NCBI GenBank assembly: GCA_963573305.1
Contig: OY754330.1
Span: 2,666,001 to 2,730,000 of the forward strand
Source of the DNA: Pyrrhosoma nymphula
Lineage: Eukaryota > Arthropoda > Insecta > Odonata > Coenagrionidae
DNA: 64,000 nt
Direction: 5' to 3'
Of the stretch, positions 33,575 through 46,674 are shown in pieces. Made by a program: the position numbers and the translations under genes. How positions within the stretch are numbered: position 1 is the stretch's first letter; every line of letters begins with the position of its first letter. The notes beneath the pieces are model-generated. The model did not search any database. It saw only the letters and a list, made by a program, of their open reading frames with translations, and was not told the origin of the DNA.

Positions 33575-35039
33575 ACTCAATTAACTGCAGAATTTGACGG
33601 GGTTTTATGTTACAACCCATGCCCAACTAAATCGGCCCAGAGATGGCGCGCAGGGTGATGGGTCGGTCGTGAGAGATCGAATTCCGAGAGCAAGTTCTCT
33701 TAAAAGAAAGATCGATGAACGACTTCTCTCCAATGACCGAGGCGTTCATCTTCACCGATCGCGACAGGAATGATTGCATGACATCAAATATCGATCACGA
33801 GACTTGAGACCGACCAAAAAAATCTTGAGTGAGTTTTATAACGAGAGATTCCAGAGTTACTCGCTCTTTCGTGAGATGTAGGCAGTTATTCGATGCTCCG
33901 CTCGGTTGCGCTAACAAAGACGCAGCGTAATAACAGTCAACAATTTACATCACGACATAAATATCTTGCATCGAGAGAGTTTTACCAGTTTTGCTGGCTC
34001 GCTTTTTAGTAGAATAATAACATCATTAAAAATGAAGACCGAATCCGTTACACTGTCGGCAAAGAGACAGCTGGGTTAAGTTTCAAAAGGAATGCAATGG
34101 AAATTAAACATGATCCAGGTACTTATCCGTTTGTTAATTCGCCAAGCAATGCATTATTTGTTACTGCGTTGGCTATGTAGTGCCGTTATTTATTACGTGC
34201 AATAGGTTAATCGTCACTTGTAAGTAGTATAGTACAATACTATATCCCTATGAATTGTTTTCCTTTGCCGCGACGAGTCGTAAATTGTGTGATAATTAAA
34301 TATCTGAGTCTATGACGTGATCGCTTAGAAATCAAACCTGATACCAATGCCGCTGTATTATATATATACCGGCCGTTTATATAAACAACTGTGATTCATA
34401 TTGCCAATGCATTTTAAAAATTCAACTCCGCTCCTCTCTCTTCAATCACTTTTTCTAGACTTTGATGGTGTTGCTGTCAATCAAGAATGTTTGCAGTGCT
34501 TCATTGGATGTCCGTTGGCTTTCCCTTCGTCTGAATTTTCTTCCCATATGTCTTCCGAAGTACCGGCGTGTTAAAATCACCGGTGAATTAATCCAGAATT
34601 GTTTGTTTTTGGAATGCAGTTTGCTTTTGGTGTTATTTCAAATATTTTTAACTGCAATCTCATCAGTGAATCCTTTTTTCGGAGAATAAAATTTCGTATG
34701 TGCCAATAACTCTCCTTTTCATTTTGAGGAATGGTATTTAAAGAACTTGATTCAGGGAATAATAGCGTGATTCCAGTTTCCAGATATTACAAAAATACTA
34801 CCACCTCGCCTGGCCGTCAAATATTGCGATTTTAGGTATTGCCGTCAAATATTGCCGTCAAGTAATATTTGACAAAAACAAATTTATACAAAAAATGCTG
34901 CCACCTCCTATGCGAGCATGTGCGCCTGGTATAATTCGACGGTTTAAACGAGTTTGAACTTGTCTATAGAGTTTGACTTTGTTGGAGGTTGGGTTTGGAA
35001 TGCGATTTTTAAATTAATACAAGTTAATGGAATTTAAAG
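33575..35039. other. No gene seen
   Basis: Anonymous DNA. A TATA-rich word (TATTATATATATACC) at about 34356-34370 has no gene attached that I can see. Confidence 0.3.
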
Positions 35040-35277
35040 GATAAGTAGGGTGGAGCGAAACCCAGCGTGGGCCTGCTTTTAACGAAAGGCACCAAAGGGT
35101 CCACAGTTAAACGTCCCATTCGATGGACAGAGAAGGTACTACATTTGGATGTGCTCTCTACAGGACACCCAATTAGAGGTCGAGATTTCATTGTGAAATC
35201 TCCAACCCTGCTGGAGTTTGAACCCATGCCCTCAGGATGGGAAGCCAGTGCTCTTAGCAGCCAGACTGACCTGATCC
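35040..35277 (-). mobile_element. tRNA-derived SINE, second family
   Basis: Minus strand: GATCAGGTCAGTCTGGCTGC, with an A-box-like GGCTGCTAAGAGCACTGG at about 35248-35265 and a B box GGGTTCAAACTC at 35214-35225, then a roughly 170-bp unrelated body ending near 35040. The body differs from the (TA)n-tailed SINEs. Confidence 0.65.
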
Positions 35278-38200
35278 CCAATAGATAGAGAGCTATTTGG
35301 AAGAAAACCAGTTTCCTTCCATGGGCATTGACATTGGAGGTCATCTCTTTATGCCTGTCTACTAAAACACCCCAATTTAAGGTCCTATTGAACTGGAGCT
35401 CTTCTGTGGGCACAGGTGAACAATAGACTTGCATGATGAGGCTGACATTAAAATATTCTAGACACTACGAATGCATTTTCAAAGTAAGTCTTCAAAAATG
35501 TTTGAGTCTCAAGCATATTAAATTACACCTTTCTATCCTTGCCCCGTCTCCCAACTGTCAAATATAGTCAGAGTAATACAAATATACCTAGTCCAAGAGT
35601 CCAAATCTTTTTTTATTGAATAAAGACTGCACGAATTTATATTCATGACCAGTGCGACGCATACACGAGAAGGAGTCACTCGAAATAGGGATTTCATGCG
35701 TCACAAAGGGGGTGGGTGCTACACCGGAATTTGTGTTTTCAGATCGTTGGGGTGTTAAACGCCGGTCATTTTCCTTTCTCTTTGAGAACTTTGAATTTAC
35801 TCAGGTCACAATGCCAAGAAAGATGTTGCTACAGGTAAAAAAAACGTTTAAGAAGCTTTTTCAGTTTGCATTTCTTTTGCCTGGAGTGATTCAGAAAATT
35901 TTTAATGGTTAAATATCCTTAAATTTTGACAGCGTTTTTTGGAAATGTCTAGGATGATCTCCAATAGGTTCTGAATTTTTACTGGTTATATAGCCTAAGT
36001 GATTAGACAGAAGAATATCTCCCTGTCACACTAGCAAAATGGTAAATGCTCGTTCCGGTGCGGTTAGCACTCGTTTCTTTCAAAAATCAATCAAATGAAT
36101 GGAGAAATTCCTTCACCACACCTCTACCCTGTGAAAGTTCATGCTCTCTCTTCACATTCTTGCTTACTCATAACGATAACTCCTTAGATTATATTATAGC
36201 TAAAATTAATTCATAGCTACAACTCATTCGATCAGAGGATTTTAGTACGCCTCAAGATATATTTGCGAATGGCTGCTCTTCATGTTTACTTCTCAAATGG
36301 GAAAAATGACTACTCGGTGGTGAACGTGGCAAAATATCAGATTTTAGAAACGTGCCATGATATATCTTTATTAATCTGAGCTACAGCGTCGCTAAAAGCT
36401 AAATTTAGTTCAAATAAAGATAACTAATTGAAGTAAATCCATCCCCGCCGTGAATTTTAGCTCATTTATTTGAATTTTAGTTGTGATGGCTAGCCTAATT
36501 CCCTTGGAGACTGTTTCCATCGTTCAACTATCACTTTTTCGGGCGTCTAGTGCTACTTAATTAATACTTTCTACTTAAGTTCAAAAGAGTAAATAGCTCG
36601 TCAACAGATCCGAAATACTTAGGTTTCAAAGCAGTCTGCCAAGATTCCATCGCGTATGTTGAGTCAATAAGTTTATAAATCTAGGTAGGATTTTGTGCGT
36701 GGAGCAGTCTAAGCTCATACTATAGTCCATTGAATTTACCGCCGTCAATTCATATTACGAATGCTTTTGATTTCATATCTCTTCGGGACCTTTTAAGATA
36801 GAACCTGCGCTTCGAAACACCAGATTCATGGAGCCAATAAAGTCGGCCGTAATGAGAATGTATAACTGAAAATGATTATGATATTAATTAAGAACATGCC
36901 TATTACCTATTATTGAACATGCCTTGACGATACAAGGTTTTCCTTCCAAATGTTCTTATTCAGCGGTTTGATTATGGATTACATTGACGTATGTCTCTGA
37001 TAATCATCGAAATTTTCCATGGAATAAAAACAAAACTGCACAATGATTGAATAAACAATTAAGTAAAATTTACCAAACATAGACATTTGTTGCGTCTGCT
37101 CATCCCTTTTCAATCATAATTATGTCAGTCTAGTATGATTGATAAGGCACCTTGAAAAAATCATATACTGCAATGGTTTAGTTGAAACATATTAGTTTGT
37201 GAGAAAGCCTTTTTGTGGTAAATATCAAGAAATAAAATATAAAACCGAAGCGTGTCACCATTCCGCCATAAGGACATTGTAATTTGAGACTGAAAAATAA
37301 TGATTTTCAAATCCTGTTATCGGAGCTGAAGAGCCGTTAATGGGAATAATTTATCTGCAATGTATGAAACAAAGTCTGTGCATGTTATCGTAGGCACTTG
37401 TGACAGAGACTTTTCCTTAAGTGTGGGATGGGTTTCCGCTGTTAAATTGTTCGTATCCTCTTCGCGGAAGGTCTTGCAAATGTTAGCGTATATTGTTTCT
37501 AATATATAGGAAATGCCTAATTCATAAAAATATGAAAAAAAAGATGTGTATGTGTAGTGATTTAAAACACTGATTGCATGATGTGATGAATCTTTTTTAA
37601 ATGGTTTGACATCGATAGCGCTAATTTCAAACCCACTACATTCGTTCTTCTTCTAGATGATATTGCTGCTAGCCCCAATGCAAAGTAATAAAATGTGAGA
37701 GCTTCATTGAGTTTCTCTGACTCTTTGATTGTTACTAGTAGTAATTTGCTTTAATATAGCATGTAACAAACAGTGAATACTGTATTTAGGTAAATTGATA
37801 CACTATATTACACTGTAGAACCATAATTTAATTCGAGGATGCACACGTAATCTTGACATCACCCTTTTTATAGCATGAATGAGATAATGGATGTGTAATA
37901 AACGAAATGGAAATCAAACATTTTTCACTATTCTTTCAAGCATCTTGTGCACAACGGATTTGGTCTTTAATGCTGCATGCTGTTACATATAATTATTATT
38001 TATTTCGCTGATAATAGGAGCCTAAGGGATTGGCAACCATTGATAGATTCATTTATTTTCTAATAATCATTTAGTCAATTTATGAATATTAATCAACTGT
38101 TAATATTAATGAATATGCCATGCCTTGTTTAGCTGTAGTGGAAATTAGCAAGGGCAATTAAAGCTCATGTTTGGGTCATACATGCTAGATGGGACGAAGA

Positions 38201-38399
38201 GCAGGAACCAGGGCAAGATAGTCCACTCAGCATCTGTGGATATTTTTTCCTCGTGGTAAATGGCTTGATAGCTCACTCCAGAGCAGGGATTGAGAATGGA
38301 TATTGAGGGAAAACCAATACAGGCATAAGAAAACTAGCGAAACAACAATAATATTGGAATTAAGTTATAACAGTGACAGAGTTTTTAGAGGAATGCGGT
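35278..38399. other. No gene seen
   Basis: Three kilobases of AT-rich DNA with no frame, splice pair or repeat that I can support. Confidence 0.3.
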
Positions 38400-39005
38400 G
38401 TTCTACTCAAGATATTAAAACACTTGTATTAGCAATATTCAAGTATTTAATGATGGGGGACAGCTGGAAAGATGATAAAGTCGGTTACAATCACCGAGGA
38501 TTAGACCTTAGTTGACCATTCATCCAGAGAATTGCACATGCAACATTAGATGCATTAGAAAATCAGTTCGGCAAATATGGAATGAAGACTAATCATAAGA
38601 AAATTAAAGTCATCAACCGTTTCCTTTGTGTAAAGTCATGCGCTTTTTCCAGAACGAGAAAAGCGAGACTGAGAAAGTAGGAGAGCAAAACTGTAAAAAA
38701 TAGAACAATTTAACGGTCTGGTAATACGTTGGAAGAGAATGAGCATTGTTATAACGATATAAGCAAAAGAATTGGGTGTGGATAGAAATGGAGAGTTCGA
38801 TGGACGGGGAGTAAGATGAGGGAGTAAGTTATCGGTGTGATGGATGAAGAGAGGGAACTGCTCGGAAGAGGTAGAATAGGTGGTTGGAACAAGTATGTAT
38901 GAGAGAATGCTTAAGGTCGTGATAGAGGAGAGGAATTTAGGTCATCATGGAAGGGGAGGGGTAAGGAGTTAAGGGCTGGTGGCTGTAAAAATAGTAGTAT
39001 AGGTA
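38400..39005 (+). pseudogene. Old LINE remnant (family A, copy 4)
   Basis: Fragments in several frames align with family A ORF2. ATLDALENQFGKYGMKTNHK at about 38540-38600 is recognisable against NALEVQCEKYGMKINHKK of copy 3. Further on come a fragment matching the GEERKL..GRWLE region near 38845-38895 and RDRGEEF near 38920. Many stops and shifts make it much older than copies 1-3. Confidence 0.55.
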
Positions 39006-40626
39006 TTCGTTCTTTCATTAAAAACTACCTTAACCAGGAGATCACATCCACCTTTAATCAACTCACTTACTAAAAAGCCTACAGTATGAACCTAGGGGGG
39101 AAACAACATATCCAAACTACGACCATCAAACCATTCCATTTCAGAGTCTGAACGTGATACTAGATAACATCAGAAAAAATAGAGCCATCAATCAACTTGA
39201 GACATGCAGATCTTTCTCACTAAAAATATCTCAAAAGAGTCATACAACAAGGTTGCCCAAGATTTTAGTCATTAGTGCAGAAAATCAGTCATCACCTATG
39301 CAATCGATGCGTTGAAAATAGAGATATTAGACCCTGACCAAGATAATAGCGTAGTTAGCCGTCAGTAAACGTGAACAATCCCGGCTGGAGAAGCGAATAG
39401 TGTACCCGAAGAGTGCAAGACGTTGACATATGATTACATCGTGGAAACATTGGTTGCTTTTCATAACTTTCTGGACCAAATCAGTATATTTCATCGGAAT
39501 ACAGTATTTTAGGTATTATTTAGTGTTTCCATGAGTGATAAGGTGTATTTTTTCAACCATGATGACGTTTCTTTGATGTAGAGTACATAACGGTTGAACT
39601 GGGATTTTAAATAGTCTCTATTGATTTCCGTGTGTTTTTCACTAACTTGCTCTACTCTGTGATCACCTGCCGACGAATTTCAAGCGAATTTCATGGGCCG
39701 TAACGTAATTATGTTTTTGTTTCTTAAGTAGTAGCAGCAATTCTTTTCATGACATTTATTTCATAACATATTTAACAGGCTTGTGAATAGCGAATACTAT
39801 CGACATTGTCAAAATAAAATATGTATGAGTAGATTATACATGGCTTGACTACGGCGATTTGATTTCATGGTGCATGAAAATAAAAAAACTTGGTAATATT
39901 TTGTCTGCTTAAGAAAAGAAATAACTCAGCAACGAGATGAGACACTACGTTTTTAATCGTCGAAGAAATGTTGGTGAATGCGCAACTTCAGGTAGCTTTT
40001 TGTATGTTGAGTTAACATTCCAAATTGTTAGGAATGGACGGAACATCCTGCCAAGTGTTGTATTTATGCTGTAGTAGCTGGCAAAAGTTGCCTTAAATCA
40101 AAATATCCTCGGAATTGGGGGTGATGGCCGACTTCGGTTATTATATTTTCAAATATCAATAGCTGTCAAAGGAATTTGGTAATAGCATAAGGAGCTCCTT
40201 CGCTTCAGCGGTGTAACTCACTTCTGATTGAATGTATACAAATATAATAACTGCGATTGCTTCATCCTAAGTCAATATATCGTCATGTATTGGTAATTCT
40301 TGCAGAAGATGTATATGTAATAATGATTCGCCTTTTTCTTTTCCTTCGTAATTTGGTACTCCCACAATACGATTACGGAGGTGCCAAATGATTGCACTGG
40401 TGCCATCATTTAACGTAAGCTATTGACGACGGTTTTATGAAATCTCGTGTTTCTTTTTAAAAAAAACAGTCACATTTGTCGTAAGATAACTATTACGTTT
40501 GAGGATATGAAATTTGATTGCACAATTCAGTTGATGCCAAATCCACGGTAAATCATACACTTTCATAAGCGGATTTGCATTTCCCACCAAAGTTGTTCGC
40601 TTTCCTCATCACCTTCTTAAAATTAG
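39006..40626. other. No gene seen
   Basis: Anonymous AT-rich sequence. Confidence 0.3.
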
Positions 40627-40864
40627 GGGATTAAGTATCCAAAACATGGTCGTGTGTAAAGACAGTTTCTCACTTCCGAATGATTATCCAGCAAGCTTTT
40701 CAGAACGACTTTTAGAGAATAATTATTGTCCAATCTGGGACTCAAGACGGAAAGGAATGAGGATCCGACTAGCAGACAAAAAAACACATATCAACGACTT
40801 GGCTTGCAACATGGATCGTGATTACGTCGTGAATTTAAATCTGGATGTACACTTAACAGGCATG
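40627..40864 (+). CDS. Candidate internal exon of an unidentified gene
   Basis: A pyrimidine-rich acceptor (CGCTTTCCTCATCACCTTC...TTAG, ending at 40626) and a consensus donor (ATG|GTAAGG at 40865) bound 238 nt. The frame is open throughout: one leftover base, then 79 codons, ending at a codon boundary. The product is well mixed in composition (CKDSFSLPNDYPASFSERLL, then NYCPIWDSRRKGMRIRLADK and ACNMDRDYVVNLNLDVHL). The internal ATG at 40646 could also be a start. No family recognised and no partner exon located. Confidence 0.4.
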
Positions 40865-41884
40865 GTAAGGTAACTTAGTTATTTGCGTGTACAATATATC
40901 TGTGAATGTTGGTAAACAGCGTTTCCTTATAGTTGAAGTACCGGAAAGAATTCCTTCGTAACTGGTTGTGAGTGGGGGAGGGAGGGAAGAATGCGCGGAG
41001 TGGAGGTTCGTAAGAGGTGGGGAGGGGGGCTGGTCACGTGAGGGGAGGTAAGCGTTCTCGTTTCGCACTCTGTACCTCACATCTTTCAATGCATTTGACC
41101 TAGTGTTATTTTGATGTGAAACGAGGTGTCGTATGTTTGCGATCTATTACACATGAGAGTTACCTCTTGGTTTAAAAAAATATAACCACAGTTTGAAGTA
41201 TCAAAAAATAAATTTGTCAAAAATTATCCTGCTTGATTAACCAAAATAAATAAATTTTAAAAACTATTCCATGTGATTTTTCATTTTAAAAACCCTCTCC
41301 TCGTTCATGCGTTCGGCTGAGATTATTATTAAACGTTTGCTGAGGTATGTACGGATGGTGGAGGGGTTACTGCCAAGAAAATGAGTGGTGCTTCGGGACA
41401 AAAACCCTCTCCTCTTTTATGTGTGCGTCTGATATTATCATTTAATGAGTGCTGTGGGGAGCTTCAGCAAACTGGCGATTTTAGGTGCCATCTTTATGCC
41501 TACGATTGGAGAAGTGTGGTGTTAAAGTCTACGATCTAAATATGTGTATGAAAACAAGTGACTGGACTTATGTGGCGTCTATGAGTTCGCTGGGGCAAAA
41601 TTGCAAAAACATCCTGGTCGAGGGAGTGAGGCGGAAATATTGGTCTGCATAGGTTTCCTATATATCGGTTGCCGGGCAAAAGAACGACTAAGATGGACGT
41701 GGTATTATTATAAATCTAAACTTCAAATACACAGTTATGTGAAACATGATTGATTAGGGCTGCTAACAAATCATGGCATACATAACTGTCCTTTACATTG
41801 ATACTAATTATTTGATTATTATTAAGCGAGATATAATCCATAATGCCTTAAATAAAGCAGAAAATAATGAGACTCGCGTGTAAT
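40865..41884. other. Noncoding, with a short diverged direct repeat
   Basis: The block AAACCCTCTCCTC.TT.ATG.GT followed by a CTGA.ATTAT.ATT block appears at about 41290-41345 and again at about 41402-41455. No gene seen. Confidence 0.35.
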
Positions 41885-42000
41885 TTACAACTTTTATGAA
41901 GGTGGTTGGTGGGGGTGGGGTTGAGAGGGTTATGTTTGCCAAAAACAAGTCGAATATTGTTGTTAATAAGGCCGATATTAATAAATAAAGAGAAGTTCAT
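41885..42000 (+). repeat. Repeat E, copy 1
   Basis: A G-rich stretch followed by GTCGAATATTGTTGTTAATA, AGGCCG and AATAAATAAAG. The same module occurs in tandem at 42655-42985. Confidence 0.6.
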
Positions 42001-42654
42001 GACTAATTTTTAGGATACAGCCTTATTTTGAAGGATTTTATGATGTCCACACCGTTCGATCTTCATTTGTTTCATCGTTAATATAATAAGAGACTAGTTT
42101 CGTCTCTCTGAAGAGTGCTTAAACCATGCGAGCTACATACTCTTAATTAAGCATCTCTTTGCATCAACGTTGCGGGATTGACATTAAACATAAAATTGAC
42201 ATTCTTGGTATTGTTTACGGACCACCCCTAAAGAAGTTTGTATCTTGTGGACAATTTAATTCTCTACACATAAAAGTAATCAAATCTCAGATCAAACCAA
42301 CCGTTCAAAAAAGATATTTAGCAATAATCAGAGGTCTACTTCGAAGTCAAAGAGCGAGGAGGGGAAATACTCCCTCCTACTCCCTCCCCACCCTCCTTCG
42401 TACGCGCGGAAGAGAGAGAAGGGGGGAGAGAGAGGGAGGGTTGAAACCAGGAAGTACTTCAAGGTAATCATGCACGGCTCTGTGAATACCTCTCTCGCGA
42501 GAATAAGCTGTAGAATTCATATGGGACAACAAAAAAGAAACGAAAAACTAAGCGTTTCTATCGGGATGGAAAGAATGTTATAGGCATCGTTTTACGTAAA
42601 TCGACTCCTCTTTCCATCGCTGTTAATTATTTATCGCAGGCATTGTTAATAAGC

Positions 42655-42985
42655 GAAATAAAAGCTATTATTTGGTAATATGCCAAAATTTCAGGGGAAC
42701 CAACCATATTTTGGGAAATGTTTTGAGGTGGATAGGGGGAGGGGGGCGGGTGGGTCATATACACTCCAGCCACAGTCGAATATTGTTGTTAATAAGGCCG
42801 TAATTAATAAAAATAGCGCGAAATATATGCTATTGTTTGGTAAAAAGCCAAATTTCATAGGAACCATCCATATTTTGTTACATTTTTTGAGGTGGGTGGG
42901 GGGAGGGGGGCGGGTGGGACATATACACCAAACTACAGTCGAATATTGCTGTTAATAAGGCCGCAAATAAAGAAAAATAGTCAAG
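42655..42985 (+). repeat. Repeat E, tandem copies 2 and 3 (about 170-bp unit)
   Basis: Two successive units: GGTAA.A.GCCAAA.TTTCA, a CCATATTTTG word, TTTTGAGGTGG.T, GGGGGAGGGGGGCGGGTGGG, CATATACAC, then CAGTCGAATATTG.TGTTAAT and AGGCCG. The units differ by point changes and small indels. Confidence 0.85.
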
Positions 42986-43706
42986 GTCATGACTGTCCTG
43001 ATTCGATTCCTTTCCCTCTACTGAAACCATAGTCCGTTGTTTTAATAAAAAAGTGAGGAATATACTCGAGTATTGTTATTTTCACTACGGACATTTTCCA
43101 CAAATTGACGCCTGAAGGAATCTTTTGAATGCAACTGCCAATTTCATACTTGTATTTACCATCCAATGAACAGAGAAGTGTCCTCATGTCTTCTCTCCGC
43201 CCAAAAATCACAAGTTAAGGATTGGTTTAGGGTTTATTTCAAGTTCTCAAAGTTAAGACGAAGAAAAGTGTAGAAGTGATTGTCTAATTGAGATAATTGA
43301 GATTTTTTTAAGAGCCGAAAAACGGTCTCATTTTTCAAAAGAAATATCGTAAAACAACGACTAAGACGAATCTTTTCATGTCAATGTGCCAAGAAATAAG
43401 CATTATATCGCACCGTTTTCCATTTCCTAAAAATTGGTTGACTTCCTCTTGAAGATGTAGTCTCTAAAATTCAAGGGAGTCTTGCTTTTCTATTTTAACG
43501 TTCAGGAAACATCAGCAGCATTGTTGAACTTAGCGCGAACGACACCAAAGCATGGAGGGTTGTTGATTGTTGTTGATGGGATTGAAAGGGAAAGAGGGGA
43601 GACTCCGGACAGTTAAAAAGAATTCTTAAGGTTGAGCAAGTGCAAAGTGGAGTGAGAAAAAAAACACGTGAAATGTAATTGAAAATTATGGGTGAAAAGT
43701 AAAAAC
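42986..43706. other. No gene seen
   Basis: Anonymous AT-rich DNA. Confidence 0.3.
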
Positions 43707-43772
43707 TTTATTACTTCTCTAAATTCTACTTAAATGATACAATTTGACTGAAGTTTTCATCATTTTTCCGCA
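43707..43772 (+). repeat. 66-bp direct repeat flanking PLE-4, left copy
   Basis: CTTTATTACTTCT..AAATTCTACTTAAATGATACAATTTGACTGAAGTTTTCATC occurs here and at 44637-44702 with about one or two differences, on either side of the PLE-4 sequences. Confidence 0.85.
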
Positions 43773-44636
43773 CTCGCATGGAATCTGGTAAACCCTTGGT
43801 GTCTTCAGGCCGATAGGATCCTTCGCCTTCACCAGTCGGTGCCTTAATTTAGGTGGTGGTAGGTGGATAGTTTGGATGTTATACCGTCGTAGAATGCGGT
43901 GGATCTTGCCCGATATAGTTGAAACATAAAAGGATAAAAGCTTTGGCCAATAGTTTTTCAGGCGGCTCCCCCGGGCAACTCTCCTGTTTCGTATTGGAAT
44001 TACTTAGGGCCTTAAAAATCTGTTGTCTGACATATCCGTTCTGTGAAAATATTCTTTTTAGGTGGTCCAACTCGGCTGGGATGCTCACTTTATCCGATTA
44101 GGGAAAATATATATATATATATGTGGGGGCTGACAGGCCGAACGGTTGAGACGAGGCTGAGAGAGAGCACCGAATGCATTTTAGATTAGCGCAACAAGTA
44201 GAAGTCGGCAGTGGCAGAGCATAGAGCATCAATCAATAGATCAAAGCCATTCGATGGGGAGATGGAAAAATTCTTTGCCGCTCACAACGCAACTGGGACC
44301 GCATAATCAAGGAAGCCATCGAAATCCGCCTAAATCCAAAATCAAATTTCAATCGGGATACTGGCTTTCATTTGAGCAATACTTGGGCACCTATAATAAA
44401 TTGCATGATAAACATAATGAAAGAACAGAAAAGATTTCAAAGGAACATCAGCCAATCAGACGACACCTGAGCTTAATTGTTGGACTCGTCGAACGGTCAA
44501 TTCAGTTCAGTGTAAAATCCTACAGAGAGAGAGTAACACGCCTTGAGAATTGAAAACTAGTCGTTTTCCGAAACGTCGGCCAATATGAAGCCTGCAATTA
44601 CCAAGGGGTGCAAAGCCCGAGAACAATACCTAAAAG
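43773..44636. pseudogene. Penelope-like element 4, two arms in opposite orientation
   Basis: Left arm, minus strand 43850-44100: LDHLKRIFSQNGYVRQQI and a following piece that includes FNYIGQD, the region between RT and GIY-YIG in PLEs. Right arm, plus strand about 44150-44500: HFRLAQQVEVGSGRA, then NWDRIIKEAIEIRLNPKS and NFNRDTGFHLSNTWAP, the PLE C-terminus, with a hammerhead-like motif at 44541-44578. The arms meet near 44100-44150 by a (TA)n-like ATATATATATAT. The 5' part is thus inverted relative to the 3' part, as in PLE-5. Confidence 0.7.
44541..44578 (+). ncRNA. Degenerate hammerhead-like motif (PLE-4)
   Basis: Stem II GAAAAC/GTTTTC and GAA with palindromic ACGT and C are intact. The CTGANGA box is degraded (CTTGAGAA). 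Confidence 0.4.
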
Positions 44637-44702
44637 CTTTATTACTTCTGTAAATTCTACTTAAATGATACAATTTGACTGAAGTTTTCATCTCTTTTTT
44701 GA
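44637..44702 (+). repeat. 66-bp direct repeat flanking PLE-4, right copy
   Basis: Partner of 43707-43772. Confidence 0.85.
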
Positions 44703-45085
44703 TGTTTTCGCAGCGCTGCTGCTGTAGTTAACAGGCAGTCATTTATTTCCATAGTCATTTCTGGGTTTCGCTGCGTTGGGAATTACATATATCGCGAAAA
44801 ATGGTGATGACCAATGAAGGACATTGGGACCTCTATGGCGTGGGATCACACGGTTCCTTCTAATTCGCGTTATCGTAATCGTTATCCAAAACGCAATCCT
44901 CTCTAGGAAGGGGGAATGCTTAAAAGTTGCTCTCCTAAGAAAGCACTCCACCAATTCAAACTTATTCTTTGAAGCACGTGTAAAAAATTTGAAGAATAGC
45001 GATCGCGTTGTAGCTCTCGTGAGAGCGATTAAAAAAATAACTATAGCGCGAGCACCCGCGTTATGAAGAACCATTATCACGCCCC

Positions 45086-45120
45086 TGATCTGAAGATGTG
45101 GCCTTCTAGGAAACGTCATC
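45086..45120 (+). ncRNA. Hammerhead-like motif (isolated PLE end)
   Basis: Stem I TGAT/ATCA, box CTGAAGA, one extra T, weak stem II, GAA, palindromic ACGT, C. No coding part could be assigned to it. Confidence 0.45.
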
Positions 45121-46111
45121 ACCATCAAGATAGATAATTCCCAAAGCAGTGAAACCGGAAATGCCTGAATTGTTCATTTCGTCCCGCTAATAATGGAATG
45201 ATTTCTCCACAATTTCGTGCAACAATTGTTTTCTAAATAGCCGAGCACCGGAAGATTCAGTTTGAATCACAAAATCCCATCCATGGGTCCTCTCGTCATA
45301 AAATAATTATGCCTTTATCAACACTCATATCCTCATGGCCATACTATTGCAGGCCACCCTCGGATCACCCTTCCCACAATCCACCCGCCTATCTCTTTCT
45401 CTGCTTTTTTATCGCGCGGAATACTCATCCCACTGCACACTCCTTTGTCTCTCTCTGCGTCCGTCCCTCCTCCACCATTTCTTTTTCTCCTCCCAAACAC
45501 ACCCCTCCTGTTCCAATCTGGCTGGCAATTGTGTGTGTTTGAATAACCGCTCGAGATAATTTCGATCGCGTAACCAAGGAGTCACGTGGCACAATAACGA
45601 AAGGTTCGCGATTTTTATGCGTTTGAGACATTCGGATGGATAACTTGAGCGTCTGATATGTCGATTATAACGACTCTAATCGATATATTCGACTCCATCG
45701 ACGATGTCCCGGTGGAAAAACTAGATCGGAAAGCCATGCGTGAGATTTTTACGAATGTTTTAAATACTTCCAATTCTCGAATCATTCGTGATTGAACCAA
45801 GTGACTCCTTAGTTACGGGATCGGAACTATCTCTAGCGTTTCAAACAAGTCTCCATTTCATGCATGGATTGAAGAATGATCTTGACAAAAAATATACACA
45901 TACTTCTTCAACTGCCCGTTTAATCGTTCAGCGAAAAATTAAATTATATGCAAAAGCTTCTTCTTCATCGCGGTGGTTGGGACTTTTGAGGTGGAAATTG
46001 GTGGTCTTCCCGTTAAACCTCAGCGCCTCTTAGCTGCACGTTACTCGGAAACTGGGAAAGATGTTGATGAGCGGAAGATGTATCTGTTTATTCTTTAGCT
46101 TCAACTGTTAA
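45121..46111. other. No gene seen
   Basis: Anonymous sequence. The pyrimidine-rich block 45350-45520 opens several frames in both directions but has no splice or codon evidence. Confidence 0.3.
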
Positions 46112-46674
46112 GGTAGTTTGAGCGAAAAATCACTTCACCTAGAATTTGATGAATCTGGCCTCATTTAAAGATATAACCCTCATCTTTCCAATGGTATAAA
46201 AATATCATCCCCTAGCCGAACTACTTTTCGAGCAATTTGCCTGTAAATGTAAGCTGTTTTACATGGGATAGATTATGGCTGAGCGCTCAAGAGGGAGAAT
46301 ATTGAAGGAAATAGGTATTTATAACACCTAGATTTCGTCAAAAAACTAACGGTGTATAGATTGCACGTTTTATCAACTATATATTAGAAATAATCTATTA
46401 CTCACCACGGTAACTTTTACAGAATCGCGAAAAAACCTGCCGGTTTGAAGGGTTTTCAGCCGTTCGGCGGGAAAAAATGAGTCAAGTTAGAGACCTATGC
46501 AGCTTTATTTATTTAATTACCGAGGTTTTTGGGCATATATAACTATATACTTGCGCCACTAATATTACAGTATTTATTTCGTACTTCTTAGGTACAGACG
46601 CTGAAATCAAAGAATGAAATTTGAATATGGTCTCCACTATGACTAGGGATGACTATCTCGCTCCTCAAACCACC
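46112..46674 (+). mobile_element. TTAA-type MITE, copy 2 (best preserved)
   Basis: 563 bp between TTAA at 46108-46111 and TTAA at 46675-46678. Ends GGTAGTTTGAGCG and CGCTCCTCAAACCACC form a terminal inverted repeat. Non-coding. A TTAA duplication is typical of piggyBac-type mobilisation. The piggyBac at 4933-6715 ends differently, so it is not an obvious partner. Confidence 0.85.

Noticed and set aside
45335..45594. Overlapping plus and minus coding frames in the pyrimidine-rich block
   Set aside because: Openness in several frames at once reflects base composition. No splice sites, codon bias or motifs support any of them.
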